The notes under the pieces: model-generated | The model's database searches: none | What the model saw: only the letters and a program-made list of their open reading frames with translations | Told to the model about the DNA's origin: nothing | Part shown: piece by piece, positions 8,933 through 19,500 of the stretch | How the letters are laid out: every line of letters starts with the position of its first letter | Position numbering within the stretch: position 1 is the first letter of the stretch | Program-made: the position numbers and the translations under genes | NCBI GenBank assembly: GCA_934277375.1 | Contig: CAKQTZ010000001.1 | Coordinates: 399,838 to 463,837 of the forward strand | Length of the DNA stretch: 64,000 bases | Reading direction: 5' to 3' | Source of the DNA: an uncultured Coprococcus sp. | GTDB taxonomy: Bacteria; Bacillota; Clostridia; Lachnospirales; Lachnospiraceae

Positions 8933-9613
8933 ATGAAAAATCCAGTAATCACGGAAGAAGAAAAACAGAAGATCAAAGAGATGGACTCCACACGCAAAAA
9001 AATAGGATATATCTGGGATTATTACAAGCTTTGGATAATCGGTGCGGTTGTTCTTGTGGGACTTGTAGTGTATTTCTCTGTTGTGTTTGCAACGAGGGAG
9101 GACAAGCCAGTACTGGATGTCGTCCTTGTGAATAACTACGATGATGTTTCAGAGGACAGCAAGCTGGCACAGGGGTTTGTGTCGTATGTTGGGGAAGAGA
9201 ATATTCCGGGAAGGGTTACATTTGACAACAACGCATTTTTTAATCTGGCAAATAATTCAGATTACAAGAACAGTTATTATATGAAGGTATTGGCATATCT
9301 TGAGGCAGATACAGCCCAGGTGGTTATGTGCCAGTACGACAATCTCATAGGATTGGCAAAGAGTGGCAGACTTGCGGATCTGTCGGACGAGAAAGTCAGT
9401 AATATATATGAGAAATATAAGGACAGAATTATTTATTACGAGGATGAAGATGGACATAAGACGCCTGTCGGAATAGATGTATCGGATGGATATAAGGCGG
9501 CAGGACTTACTGAGTACACAGATGGCAAAGCGTATGTGGGACTTTCAGCACATGCTGCTGATTATGAGTATGCAGAGAAATTTGTGGACTATATGGTGGA
9601 ACTTGGGAAATAG
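8933..9613 (+). CDS. Single-span membrane-anchored protein of unknown function
   Basis: 226 aa. An N-terminal cytosolic stretch of about 35 residues is followed by one hydrophobic helix (about residues 33-53) and an extracytoplasmic domain of about 170 residues. The outer domain, with motifs such as DVVLVNNYDD and LAYLEADTAQVV, faintly resembles a small solute-binding fold, but I cannot assign a family. ATG 8933 is chosen because AGGAGG (8921-8926) precedes it. Its place between the permeases and the alpha-galactosidase suggests an accessory role in sugar uptake or sensing. Confidence 0.7.
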   Translation: MKNPVITEEEKQKIKEMDSTRKKIGYIWDYYKLWIIGAVVLVGLVVYFSVVFATREDKPVLDVVLVNNYDDVSEDSKLAQGFVSYVGEENIPGRVTFDNNAFFNLANNSDYKNSYYMKVLAYLEADTAQVVMCQYDNLIGLAKSGRLADLSDEKVSNIYEKYKDRIIYYEDEDGHKTPVGIDVSDGYKAAGLTEYTDGKAYVGLSAHAADYEYAEKFVDYMVELGK

Positions 9614-9774
9614 ATCAGTAGGAATAGTGGATATAATATCAATTAAAGAATGATAAAGTTTTAAACGAGAATACATTCCGGGAGAGTCCGGTTGTAGATA
9701 AATCAAGAGGAGATATCAGCCAGACGGAATCTGGTTGTAGGTAAGCAGGCGATAATAAAAAGGAGGACTTGGGC

Positions 9775-11967
9775 ATGGCAATATTGATAAATGAAGAGAA
9801 AAAGCTTTTCACATTGAATACCAAAAATACTACATATCAGATGAAGGTGATCGACTATGGGTATCTGGCTCATCTGTATTATGGCAAGAAAATGGACGGG
9901 GATATGTCATATGTCATAACTCATTACGATAGAGGATTCTCAGGCAATCCTTACGAGGCACAGGAGAGCAGAGAGTTCTCTCTGGACAATATTCCACAGG
10001 AATACAGCTGTTATGGCAACGGAGACTTCAGAACTCCGGCATTCAACGTTAAGGATATAGAGGGCGTTCATGGCTGTGATCTCAGATATGTATCTTATGA
10101 GATCATGGATAAGAAATACAGTCTCAAGGGACTTCCTGCTGCATACACAAACGATGGCGAAAATGGAGAGACACTTAAGATAATTCTCCGGGATCCACAG
10201 GTTGGAGTGGAGGTTGAACTCCTGTATGGAATTATAGAAGATAAGGATCTGATCACAAGGTCGGCAATAGTCAGAAATATAAGCGATGCGGATATATTTG
10301 TCGCAAAGGCATCAAGTGTTAGCCTTGATTTTGTGACAGGTGATTATGATCTCATCCATTTCCATGGAAGACATGCTATGGAGCGCATGTATGAGAGAGA
10401 AGCTATAAATCATGGTGTTAAGAAGATTGGAAGCACAAGGGGTACTTCGAGCCATCAGCACAGCCCATTTGTGGTTATAGCCGGCAAAGATGCAAATGAA
10501 GCTGCAGGTGACTGTTATGGAATCTCACTTCTCTACAGCGGAAGCTTCAACTGTGAGGTGGAGAAGGATCAGACAGATCAGGTGAGACTCAATATGGGAG
10601 TTCAGGATGAAATGTTCGAGTATGTACTGTATCCAGAGAGTGAATTTGTGGCACCTGAGGTAGTAATGGTTTATACACCTGACGGACTCACTGATATGTC
10701 ACACAAGATGCATGATGTGGTGAGATACAATATCTGTCGCGGCGAGTACAAGACAAAGAGAAGACCTATACTTATCAACAGCTGGGAGGCTGTATACTTC
10801 GACTTCAATGGTGACGATATCGTGAACATAGCAAAGCAGGCTTCGGAGCTCGGTGTTGAGATGCTTGTTCTGGATGACGGCTGGTTCGGAGTGAGAGATG
10901 ATGACAAAACGGGTCTCGGTGACTGGTTTGTAAATGAAGATAAGATGGGCGGTCCAATGGCTGATGTTGTGAAGAGGGTTAAGGATCTCGGCATGAAGTT
11001 CGGTATTTGGATCGAGCCTGAGATGGTATCTGAGAAGAGTAACCTGTTCAAGGAGCATCCGGATTATGCATTTGTGGTTCCTGGAAGAAAGCCTGTCATG
11101 GGAAGAAGCCAGCTGAATCTGGACTTCTCAAGAAAAGAGGTCGTAAACTGCATATTTGACCAGATGACAGCAGTGCTGGACAAGATAGATGTTGATTACA
11201 TAAAGATGGATATGAACAGAAGTATACTGAATGTATATTCCATGACAGAGGGAATACAGAACAATGGAACTATCCTTTACAAGTATGTTCTCGGTGTATA
11301 TGATTTCATGGAGAGACTTCAGGAGAGATATCCAAAGATGTTCATCGAGGGCTGCAGTGGCGGCGGCGGAAGATTCGATGCCGGAATGATGTATTACACA
11401 CCACAGATCTGGTGCAGTGATGACACAGATGCAATCTGCAGACTTGATATACAGTATGGTACTTCATTTGGTTATCCTATATCGGTCGTTGGTTCACATG
11501 TATCTGCGGTTCCAAATCATCAGACTGGAAGGACAACACCTTTCAACACCAGAGCGGTTGTTGCCATGGCAGGAAGCTTTGGCTATGAGCTTGATCTGAA
11601 CAAGGTCAGCGATGAGGAGAAGGAGGAGGTTAAGATTCAGGTTGCAAATTACAAGAAGTACTGGGATCTCCTTCATAACGGACTCTACTACAGACTGACA
11701 GATGCGGACAAGAGCAAGGGTGTAGCTGCCTGGTCATTTGTGGCAAGGGATAAGTCAGAGACACTTGTAAATATTGTGACAGTGGAGGGCTTCTGCAATT
11801 CACCTGTACCTTTCGTCAGAGTCAAGGGACTTGATGCTGATGCCACATATGTTGACGAGGAGACCGGAGCAGAGTACAGCGGACAGGGACTTGATCAGAT
11901 AGGACTGCCAGTACCACTTAAGTTCGGCGAGTACAATGCTTACCAGATCCACCTTTTAAGGAAGTAA
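9775..11967 (+). CDS. Alpha-galactosidase, glycoside hydrolase family 36
   Basis: 730 aa, the normal size of bacterial GH36 enzymes such as AgaR or RafA. It removes terminal alpha-1,6-galactose from melibiose, raffinose and stachyose. The order is N-terminal beta-sandwich, (beta/alpha)8 barrel, C-terminal domain. The catalytic nucleophile is D479 in YIKMDMNR and the acid/base is D549 in WCSDDTD. LVLDDGWFG and EGCSGGGGRFD are the substrate-binding loops. There is no signal peptide, so it acts in the cytosol on imported oligosaccharides. ATG 9775 has AGGAGG at 9761-9766. Two 14-nt near-repeats (9688-9701 and 9731-9744) lie in its leader. It ends the operon. Confidence 0.93.
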   Translation: MAILINEEKKLFTLNTKNTTYQMKVIDYGYLAHLYYGKKMDGDMSYVITHYDRGFSGNPYEAQESREFSLDNIPQEYSCYGNGDFRTPAFNVKDIEGVHGCDLRYVSYEIMDKKYSLKGLPAAYTNDGENGETLKIILRDPQVGVEVELLYGIIEDKDLITRSAIVRNISDADIFVAKASSVSLDFVTGDYDLIHFHGRHAMERMYEREAINHGVKKIGSTRGTSSHQHSPFVVIAGKDANEAAGDCYGISLLYSGSFNCEVEKDQTDQVRLNMGVQDEMFEYVLYPESEFVAPEVVMVYTPDGLTDMSHKMHDVVRYNICRGEYKTKRRPILINSWEAVYFDFNGDDIVNIAKQASELGVEMLVLDDGWFGVRDDDKTGLGDWFVNEDKMGGPMADVVKRVKDLGMKFGIWIEPEMVSEKSNLFKEHPDYAFVVPGRKPVMGRSQLNLDFSRKEVVNCIFDQMTAVLDKIDVDYIKMDMNRSILNVYSMTEGIQNNGTILYKYVLGVYDFMERLQERYPKMFIEGCSGGGGRFDAGMMYYTPQIWCSDDTDAICRLDIQYGTSFGYPISVVGSHVSAVPNHQTGRTTPFNTRAVVAMAGSFGYELDLNKVSDEEKEEVKIQVANYKKYWDLLHNGLYYRLTDADKSKGVAAWSFVARDKSETLVNIVTVEGFCNSPVPFVRVKGLDADATYVDEETGAEYSGQGLDQIGLPVPLKFGEYNAYQIHLLRK

Positions 11968-12033
11968 GAAGAGTAAAATATATTTATCCAGCACTACGAT
12001 AGGGTTGGACGGTGTAAAGAATCAGTATATAAG

Positions 12034-12118
12034 AAGAGCCAGGCACAGTGCACGACTCAAAAAGTCAGATATAAAAACTGACGATTGGAGTCTGATACGC
12101 TGTGTCTGGCTCTTTATA
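12034..12118. terminator. Large hairpin terminator between GH36 and MATE genes
   Basis: AAGAGCCAGGCACAG (12034-12048) pairs with CTGTGTCTGGCTCTT (12100-12114), enclosing a smaller GTCAG/CTGAC stem. It lies between converging genes and probably serves both. Confidence 0.75.
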
Positions 12119-12184
12119 ATGCTGCGGGTATGTAGTACGTGTATGAATGGCCTGGCTCAATAAAAAGTGTGCAGAGAGTGCTTA

Positions 12185-13570
12185 TTATGCAGGGTTCTTA
12201 AAGTCTGCCCTGAATATCAGAGCAGCACCCAGGATAAACAGGCAGCATATAACCCATGTGACAGGTTCACAAATGCATACGGCAACATAACCATATACAG
12301 GAACTATGAAAAGTGCAAATATGATCTTGCCGGTCATCTCAAGTGCGCTGCATATCAGAGGCGCAACGGAGTGGCGCATTCCCTGTAGAGCATTTCTTAT
12401 TATTACAAGAATTGCCATAGGCGGAATCATAGGGACACTTATTTTAAGGTACATGAGACCATTGGATATGACTGTGTTGTTGGAGCTTCCGGTTACCAGA
12501 ACCAGAGCAGAACGTGCGATGGTGAATGTGAAAATCAATGTCAGAATCCACCATATTCCATACATTGCCATGGCGGCAATTATTCCTTTTTTGATTCTTG
12601 AATTTCTGTGTGCACCATAATTCTGACTGGCGTAAGTGGCTGTGCTGGTGCCGAGTGCAATTCCGGGTGAATAAAGAAACTCGGCAAGCTTTCGTCCACC
12701 GACCTGAGCAGCTATATAGACGTTTCCGAGAGCATTTATGCTTCCCTGTAGAATAACACTTCCTATATTATATATCGCGCTCATCAGAGCCATACTGAGT
12801 CCTGTCCAGAACATTTCAAACACAAAATGGACAGTTACCGTTATGTCTTTTTTTTCAAATCTAAGCTCAGGGTATCCTCGAAGTATACAGAACAGACCGA
12901 GTAAAGCACTGATTCCCTGCGCAGTGATGGTGGCTATGGCTGCACCGCGGACACCCATAGAGAATGGTCCCATGAACATATAATCCAGAATTACGTTGAG
13001 TATGCTGCTGAACATAAGAAAGATAAGCGGTGTCACGCTGTTGCCTATGGATCTCAGCAGACTTGATTCAAGATTGTATGCCATGGTCAGAGGAATTCCG
13101 GCCAGGATGACTGTCAGATAACTAAGAGCACCTTCCATAGTATCGGCTGGAACTCTGAGAAGTGTCAGCAGCGGCCTTCTAAATACCAGAAAAGCGGTGG
13201 TGAGAATGACAGTTGATATGGCGGACAAAAGTACAGCCCAGCACACAGAATGTTTGAGGCTCTTTTCATCACTGGCACCGAAGCTTCTGCTGACGAACAG
13301 GGCAAAGCCGTTATTTAGTCCAAAAGCAATATTGGTGATCAGTCCGTAGAGTGCAGCGGTGGCACCTATCTGTGCCAGAGCGGTATCACCGAGAAGGTGG
13401 CCTGCCAGAGAGGTGTCAGCCAGATTGTAGAACTGCTGAAGAATATTTCCGATAAAGAGAGGCATGGCAAAATAAAACAAAAGCTTAGCCGGGCTGCCTG
13501 TTGTCATGTCTGTGGTTCGTCTGGTCCGATTAATCCTTTTGTTTTTTATTGTGACTGTTGTGTTATCCAT
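12185..13570 (-). CDS. MATE-family efflux transporter
   Basis: 461 aa with 12 hydrophobic segments in two homologous halves, as in the NorM/DinF/DraM group. The N-terminal TTGSPAKLLFYFAMPLFIGN and the FNLADTSLAGHLLG loop are typical of the family. It exports drugs or metabolites by cation antiport. The start at 13570 follows AAGGAG; the frame runs 33 nt further upstream without a ribosome binding site. It is divergent from an AraC-type gene 200 bp away, which is the natural candidate regulator. The substrate cannot be told from sequence. Confidence 0.9.
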   Translation of the reverse strand: MDNTTVTIKNKRINRTRRTTDMTTGSPAKLLFYFAMPLFIGNILQQFYNLADTSLAGHLLGDTALAQIGATAALYGLITNIAFGLNNGFALFVSRSFGASDEKSLKHSVCWAVLLSAISTVILTTAFLVFRRPLLTLLRVPADTMEGALSYLTVILAGIPLTMAYNLESSLLRSIGNSVTPLIFLMFSSILNVILDYMFMGPFSMGVRGAAIATITAQGISALLGLFCILRGYPELRFEKKDITVTVHFVFEMFWTGLSMALMSAIYNIGSVILQGSINALGNVYIAAQVGGRKLAEFLYSPGIALGTSTATYASQNYGAHRNSRIKKGIIAAMAMYGIWWILTLIFTFTIARSALVLVTGSSNNTVISNGLMYLKISVPMIPPMAILVIIRNALQGMRHSVAPLICSALEMTGKIIFALFIVPVYGYVAVCICEPVTWVICCLFILGAALIFRADFKNPA

Positions 13571-13771
13571 AAATAAAACTCCTTCAAATAATACATAAAA
13601 CAATAATTAAAAACTGGGAATTGTATGAGTTCAATTACAAGTACATAATAGCGAAAAGAATTGATTGATTCTGTAACAAAAACGCCTCATAATATAACAA
13701 AAGCGACATAAAATGACAGAAGCTGAGCAGATTATAATTTATGCATCTGCAATGATGTGGGAGGAAGATAT

Positions 13772-14689
13772 TTGGCTGTTATACAGGGAAATGTTACTGT
13801 GGAAGTAGATACACAGGGCAGAGAGAACAGAAAAGAGGATACGCTGCAGTTTGACTTTGCGGCATATGATGCGGATATGCACCAGTTTATATCTGGATGT
13901 ATTCCACCTCACTGGCATGACGAGCTGGAGATATTTGTTTTACAAAGCGGCAGGGTGCAGGTGGTCATAGGCGATTCGGTCCACACGATCAATGCCGGCG
14001 AAGGTTGTTTTATCAACGGCGGAGTTCTGCATACATTCAGGGTGGATTCAGAGGAGGAATGCCGATATCACTCATTTGTATTTGCAAGTTCTATAGTGGC
14101 CGGTGCTCCGGGAAGTATATATGACACAAGGTATATAAGACCACTGGTAGAGAGAGGGCGTTCCTATGTACATATGAGGCAGACTGAGGATATGATGGAG
14201 TTTTTATCCGAATTTGACCGGTGTTTTGATGTGTGCAGAGATGAGAAGTATGGATATGAATTTGAGATAAGAAACTGTCTCACGAGGATGCTGCTCTGTA
14301 TAGGCAGGAATATGGAGGAGATCGACGACTCGGAGATGCCGCACCTTGTGGAGATACGAATAAAGGATATGCTTGGATGGATCGACAGGAACCTGAAAGA
14401 TGAGATAACGGTGGCTGGCATTGCGGGCAGTGCAAATATATGTGTGAGGGAATGTCAGAGAATATTCAGGCAGTATGTGCACTACAGACCGATGGAGTAT
14501 GTTCAGAGAAGGCGTGTGACCCTGGCTGCACAGATGCTGGCGACGACAGACCGCATGATCACCGACATTGCTCTGGAATGTGGTTTCAGCAGTGTGAGCT
14601 ACTTTATCAAACAGTTTAAGCTGATAGTTGGAGAGACTCCAGTTAAATATAGAAAAGAATATAGCAATACAGAAAATATAAGAGTATAA
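13772..14689 (+). CDS. AraC-family transcriptional regulator
   Basis: 305 aa. An N-terminal cupin fold (HWHDELEIFVLQSG, then a GEGCFINGG-type loop) is followed by a C-terminal AraC double helix-turn-helix (about 205-300), including DIALECGFSSVSYFIKQFK. The start is probably TTG 13772, since GGAGG (13760-13764) is 7 nt upstream; the GTG at 13757 overlaps that site. It is divergent from the MATE exporter and may control it. The ligand is unknown. A TATAAT at 13733-13738 is the best -10, without a good -35. Confidence 0.85.
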   Translation: MAVIQGNVTVEVDTQGRENRKEDTLQFDFAAYDADMHQFISGCIPPHWHDELEIFVLQSGRVQVVIGDSVHTINAGEGCFINGGVLHTFRVDSEEECRYHSFVFASSIVAGAPGSIYDTRYIRPLVERGRSYVHMRQTEDMMEFLSEFDRCFDVCRDEKYGYEFEIRNCLTRMLLCIGRNMEEIDDSEMPHLVEIRIKDMLGWIDRNLKDEITVAGIAGSANICVRECQRIFRQYVHYRPMEYVQRRRVTLAAQMLATTDRMITDIALECGFSSVSYFIKQFKLIVGETPVKYRKEYSNTENIRV

Positions 14690-14806
14690 TTTATAAAAAT
14701 GTATAGCAACACTTTTAGCGGAAGAGTATGGCCATACTGTTCAATATGGAGTATATCAGGGAATGGGCTGATACGAAAAGGAGATAAATATCAGAAGGAG
14801 AGAACA

Positions 14807-15907
14807 ATGGATGAGAATAATACAAATGGATTAAGTGACATGGATGATTTTGAGGAAGGAACAACGATCCTCACAACACCAGGGGTAAGTGCAGTGTCAC
14901 ACGCTCAGAACGACCAGAATCAGACGCAGTACGGCGGGTTTGTACAGCCAGGTCAGCAGCCGGAGCGGATGCAGTATAATGGCTGGAATCAGCCGGGACA
15001 GCAGATGCAGCCGGGAGGCTGGAATCAGCCGAATCCACAGATGCAGCCAGGGAACTGGAATCAGCCGAACCCACAGATGCAGCCGGGAAACTGGAATCAG
15101 CCGAACCCACAGATGCAGCCGGGAGGCTGGAATCAGCCGGATTCACAGATGCAGCAGGGAGGCTGGAACCAGCCAAATCCGCAGATGCAGCCGGGAGGTT
15201 GGAATCAGCCAAACCCACAGATGCAGCCGGGAGGTTGGACTCAGCCGGATCCACAGGCACAGCCGGGGAACTGGACTCAGCCGAACCCGCAGAATACATG
15301 GGGACAGCCGTATGCCCAGCCAGATCCTCAGTTTAATATGACTCCGGGCAACATGGAGCCGGGCAGGAAGATCAACAAGAAGATCATTGCTCTGATTGCC
15401 GGAATTGCAGTGGCAGTTGTCATCATCATCATAGCATTGGTATTGCTTCTCTCTGGTGGCAGGGGAGCAAGAAGTGCGGCAAAGATCGGAGATAAGCTGA
15501 CGGATGCATACGAGAAGGGCGATGCAGATGCCATGGTAGATCTGATGAGTGAGGACTATTACAAGCTGTATGATAAGGCCATGAGTTACATGGGCATGTC
15601 AGGCAGTGACTATGTAAAAGATACTTTTGACACACAGGTCAGTGATATGGTGGATGAAGTCGGAAAGGTAAAGGAGATCAAGATCGAGGACAGAAGTGAG
15701 AAAGAGTATAAGGACGACGAGATAGACAATGTCAACAGCACTCTGGATCTTTTGAATGTGGACATGAAGGTCGACAAATGTCTTGAGATAGATATGACTG
15801 TCAAGATAAAAGGCTCAGAAGACAGTGCAGATGGAAATATAGTTTATACAGCAATAAAGTCAGGCAGCAGATGGTATCTTGTGGATTATGAGCTGGATAT
15901 AGATTGA
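14807..15907 (+). CDS. Single-span membrane protein with WNQPNPQMQP tandem repeats
   Basis: 366 aa. Residues 1-50 are acidic and contain EEGTTILTTPG, a stretch resembling the phospho-Thr motifs bound by FHA domains. About nine repeats of a 12-residue unit, QMQPGGWNQPNP, follow (about residues 55-165). One transmembrane helix (KKIIALIAGIAVAVVIIII) and an extracytoplasmic domain of about 140 residues complete it; the latter resembles NTF2-like/DUF4878 domains. ATG 14807 has AAGGAGAG before it. The layout, cytosolic low-complexity tail plus membrane helix plus small outer domain, resembles the gene at 40037 in its second half. Function is unknown. Confidence 0.75.
   Translation: MDENNTNGLSDMDDFEEGTTILTTPGVSAVSHAQNDQNQTQYGGFVQPGQQPERMQYNGWNQPGQQMQPGGWNQPNPQMQPGNWNQPNPQMQPGNWNQPNPQMQPGGWNQPDSQMQQGGWNQPNPQMQPGGWNQPNPQMQPGGWTQPDPQAQPGNWTQPNPQNTWGQPYAQPDPQFNMTPGNMEPGRKINKKIIALIAGIAVAVVIIIIALVLLLSGGRGARSAAKIGDKLTDAYEKGDADAMVDLMSEDYYKLYDKAMSYMGMSGSDYVKDTFDTQVSDMVDEVGKVKEIKIEDRSEKEYKDDEIDNVNSTLDLLNVDMKVDKCLEIDMTVKIKGSEDSADGNIVYTAIKSGSRWYLVDYELDID
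14970..15295 (+). repeat. 36-bp coding tandem repeats
   Basis: About nine imperfect copies of a 36-bp unit encoding QMQPGGWNQPNP. Third-position differences between copies show that it is older or more diverged than the array at 1960. Confidence 0.85.
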
Positions 15908-16076
15908 TGGTTGACGGAATGTAGTGAGAGATATTAGATAAGGATATTTTACAATTTGATTTTGAGAGGAGCAGGTAGTTAATTGTTTTAAAAGCGATAA
16001 GTATGGAAATAATATACGATCTATGGTATTTAAGTATGACGAAAATGATAATGTAAATTATTTGCGCATATTGCGA

Positions 16077-16104
16077 TTGACAAACCACAAATACTTGCTA
16101 TACT
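16077..16104 (+). promoter_or_regulatory. Sigma-A promoter of the ileS T-box leader
   Basis: TTGACA (16077-16082), 16-nt spacer and TATACT (16099-16104). Transcription should start near 16111, giving a leader of about 430 nt before ileS. The DNA from 15908 to 16076 is AT-rich and holds nothing else I can name. Confidence 0.8.
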
Positions 16105-16149
16105 AATGAATTGAAAGGTTCAGAAATGGCTTATACAGGCGGTTTTCTG

Positions 16150-16445
16150 GATCATATAAGTTAAAAACGATGACAGAGACAGTACGGAGTCTGCGAGATC
16201 AGCAGCGAGCCGGGGATGGTGCAAGCCCGGTGACAGTAGAGACTTTCGGAACATCACTCTGGAGTTGCAGACCAAAAGAGTTGTGGATGTTAAAGCCGGG
16301 AGATCCGGGGATGACATTTGCGGTAGATCGAGTAGGCTCTGACGTATTTCCTGCGTTAAGGGGAGCGCATATGTTAGTATGTAAGTAATAGGTGGTATAA
16401 CGAACTCAAAGCCCTTCGTCCTGATTACGACGAAGGGCTTTTTTG
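16150..16445 (+). ncRNA. T-box riboswitch, isoleucine-specific
   Basis: The leader of ileS shows the T-box plan. Stem I carries the AGCGA...GGGGATGGTGCAAGCC pattern (16203-16227). A likely specifier codon ATC is at 16253-16255, followed by a purine. The T-box sequence is AGGTGGTATAACGAAC (16390-16405), whose TGGT (16393-16396) can pair with the ACCA end of uncharged tRNA-Ile. The intrinsic terminator is 16408-16420 with 16429-16441 and a T-run. Uncharged tRNA-Ile would stabilise the antiterminator and allow ileS transcription. The specifier position is my reading of the stem I loop, not a folded model. Confidence 0.88.
16408..16445 (+). terminator. T-box terminator
   Basis: AAAGCCCTTCGTC pairs perfectly over 13 bp with GACGAAGGGCTTT around an 8-nt loop, followed by TTTTTT. 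It competes with the antiterminator that includes the T-box sequence. Confidence 0.9.
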
Positions 16446-16540
16446 ATATTAATACCGTATAGAAAGCGGTATATCAGATTGCGCACGCTAAAAGGTGCGT
16501 TGTTATTTGGAAATAAATTATCACAGAAAGGAAAGACGAC

Positions 16541-19500
16541 ATGTACGACAAGGTTTCGACTAAACTGGAATTCGTGAACAGAGAGCAGAAGGTATTGGAC
16601 TTCTGGAAAGAAAATCAGGTATTTGAGAAGAGTGTTGAAGAGACAAAGGATCTGCCAACATACACATTCTATGATGGCCCTCCAACAGCAAATGGTAAGC
16701 CACATATCGGACACGTTCTCACACGTGTAATCAAGGATATGATCCCTAGATATCAGACAATGAAGGGACATAACGTAGTTAGAAAGGCAGGATGGGATAC
16801 ACATGGTCTGCCTGTTGAGCTTGAGGTTGAAAAGCTTCTGGGAATCGACGGCAAGGAGCAGATAGAGGAGTACGGACTGGAGCCATTTATCCAGAAATGT
16901 AAGGAATCCGTATGGAAATATAAAGGCATGTGGGAAGAGTTCTCAGGCAAGGTTGGTTTCTGGGCTGATATGGACAACCCATATGTAACATACCATGATG
17001 ACTTCATCGAGTCAGAGTGGTGGGCGCTGAAGAAGATCTGGGATCAGGGACTTCTGTACAAGGGATTCAAGATCGTGCCTTACTGCCCAAGATGTGGAAC
17101 ACCTCTTTCAAGCCATGAGGTTGCACAGGGATACAAGACAGTCAAGGAGCGCTCAGCAGTAGTAAGATTCAAGGTTATCGGAGAGGATGCATATTTCCTC
17201 GCATGGACAACAACACCTTGGACACTTCCTTCAAACGTAGCACTCTGTGTAAATCCAGATGAGACATACGTGAAGGTTAAGGCAGCAGACGGCTACACAT
17301 ATTATCTTGCACAGGCGCTTGCAGACAAGGTTCTCGGCGGTCTTGCAAAGGAAGCTGCAGACGATCAGGCAGCAGTTCCTGCATACGAGGTTCTTGAGAC
17401 ATACGTTGGTAAGGATCTTGAGTACAAGGAGTATGAGCCACTCTATGAGTGCGTAAAGCCTGTATGTGAGAAGCAGCACAAGAAGGGTCACTTCATCACA
17501 TGTGACACTTATGTAACTATGACAGATGGTACCGGTATCGTTCATATCGCACCTGCATTTGGTGAGGACGATGCAAATGTCGGAAGAAACTACGATCTTC
17601 CATTTGTACAGTTTGTAGATGGCAAGGGTGACCTCACTGAGGAGACTCCATTTGCCGGAATGTTCGTAAAGGATGCAGATCCTGAGGTACTGAAGGATCT
17701 TGATGCAAGAGGACTTCTCTTCGATGCACCTAAGTTCGAGCATGAGTATCCACACTGCTGGAGATGTGACACACCACTTATCTACTACGCAAGAGATACA
17801 TGGTTCATCAAGATGACAGCAGTCAGAGACAAGCTGGTTAAGAATAATGACACTGTAAACTGGATCCCGGAGAGCATCGGTAAGGGACGTTTCGGCGACT
17901 GGCTGAAGAACGTTCAGGACTGGGGACTTTCAAGAAATCGTTACTGGGGTACTCCGCTGAACATCTGGGAGTGTGAGTGCGGCTGCAGACATGCCATCGG
18001 CTCAAAGGAAGAGCTCCGTTCGATGAGTGACAACTGCCCTGAGAACATTGAGCTTCACCGTCCGTTCATCGATGCTGTAACCATCAAGTGTCCTGAGTGC
18101 GGCAAGCAGATGCACAGAGTTACAGAGGTTATCGACTGCTGGTTCGATTCAGGATCAATGCCATTTGCACAGTGGCACTATCCATTTGAGAATCAGGATA
18201 TATTTGAGAAGCACTTCCCTGCTGATTTCATCAGTGAGGCTGTTGACCAGACAAGAGGATGGTTCTACTCACTTATGGCGATCTCAACACTGCTGTTCGA
18301 CAAGGCTCCATTCAAGAACGTAATCGTTCTCGGACATGTCCAGGATAAGGACGGACAGAAGATGAGTAAGTCCAAGGGAAATGCGGTAGATCCTATGGAG
18401 GCTCTGAACAAATACGGTGCAGATGCCATCAGATGGTACTTCTACAGCAACTCAGCACCATGGCTTCCTAACAGATTCCATGAGGATGCGGTTGTTGAGT
18501 GTCAGAGAAAGTTCATGGGTACACTGTGGAACACATATGCGTTCTATGTACTCTATGCAAATATAGACAACTTCAATCCACTTGAGCATGAGCTCTGCTA
18601 CGACAAGCTGTCACTTATGGATAAGTGGCTCCTGTCCAAGCTGAACTCAACAGTCAAGGCGGTTGACGCAAATCTTGGCGCATACAAGATCCCTGAGACA
18701 ACAAGAGTTCTCGAGGAGTTCGTGGATGACATGAGTAACTGGTATGTCCGTCGTGGCCGTGAGAGATACTGGGCAAAGGGCATGGAGCAGGACAAGGTAA
18801 ATGCTTACATGACACTTTACACAGCGCTCGTTACGATCGCACAGACAGTAGCTCCTATGCTCCCGTTCATGGCAGAGGATATTTACCAGAATCTGGTTAG
18901 AAATATAGACAAGGATGCACCTCTCTCAGTTCATCTGTGTTTATTCCCTGAGGTGGATGAGAAGATGATCGATCCAGAGCTTGAGGTAGCTATGGACGAG
19001 ATCCTGAAGATCGTAGTTCTGGGACGTGCAGCAAGAAATACAGCAAATATCAAGAACAGACAGCCTATCGGCAAGATGTATGTCAAGGCTGACAAGAAGC
19101 TTTTTGGCGAGGAGAAGGCAATCATCGAGGATGAGCTGAACGTGAAGAATGTTGAGTTCGATGATGATGTAAGCGCTTACACCACATACAGCTTCAAGCC
19201 ACAGCTTCGTACAGTAGGACCTAAGTACGGCAAGCACCTTGGCAAGATCAAGGAGCATCTGTCAGCACTGGATGGCAACGCAGCCATGGCAGAGCTCAAG
19301 GCAGAGGGCGCTCTGAAGTTTGAGGCAGACGGAGAGGAGATCGTACTCACTGAGGCTGATCTTCTGATCGACATGGCTCAGATGGACGGCTTCGTATCCG
19401 AGGCAGACGGCGGCGTGACAGTAGTCATCGACACAAATCTGTCAGAGGAGCTTCTTGAGGAAGGATTTGTCCGTGAGATAGTATCCAAGGTTCAGACTAT

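Noticed and set aside
14871..15341. ORFs of 142 and 150 aa over the WNQPNP repeats
   Set aside because: Same effect of repeated codons in other frames.
16170..16388. 72-aa ORF upstream of ileS
   Set aside because: It lies wholly within the T-box leader, whose sequence is explained by RNA structure.
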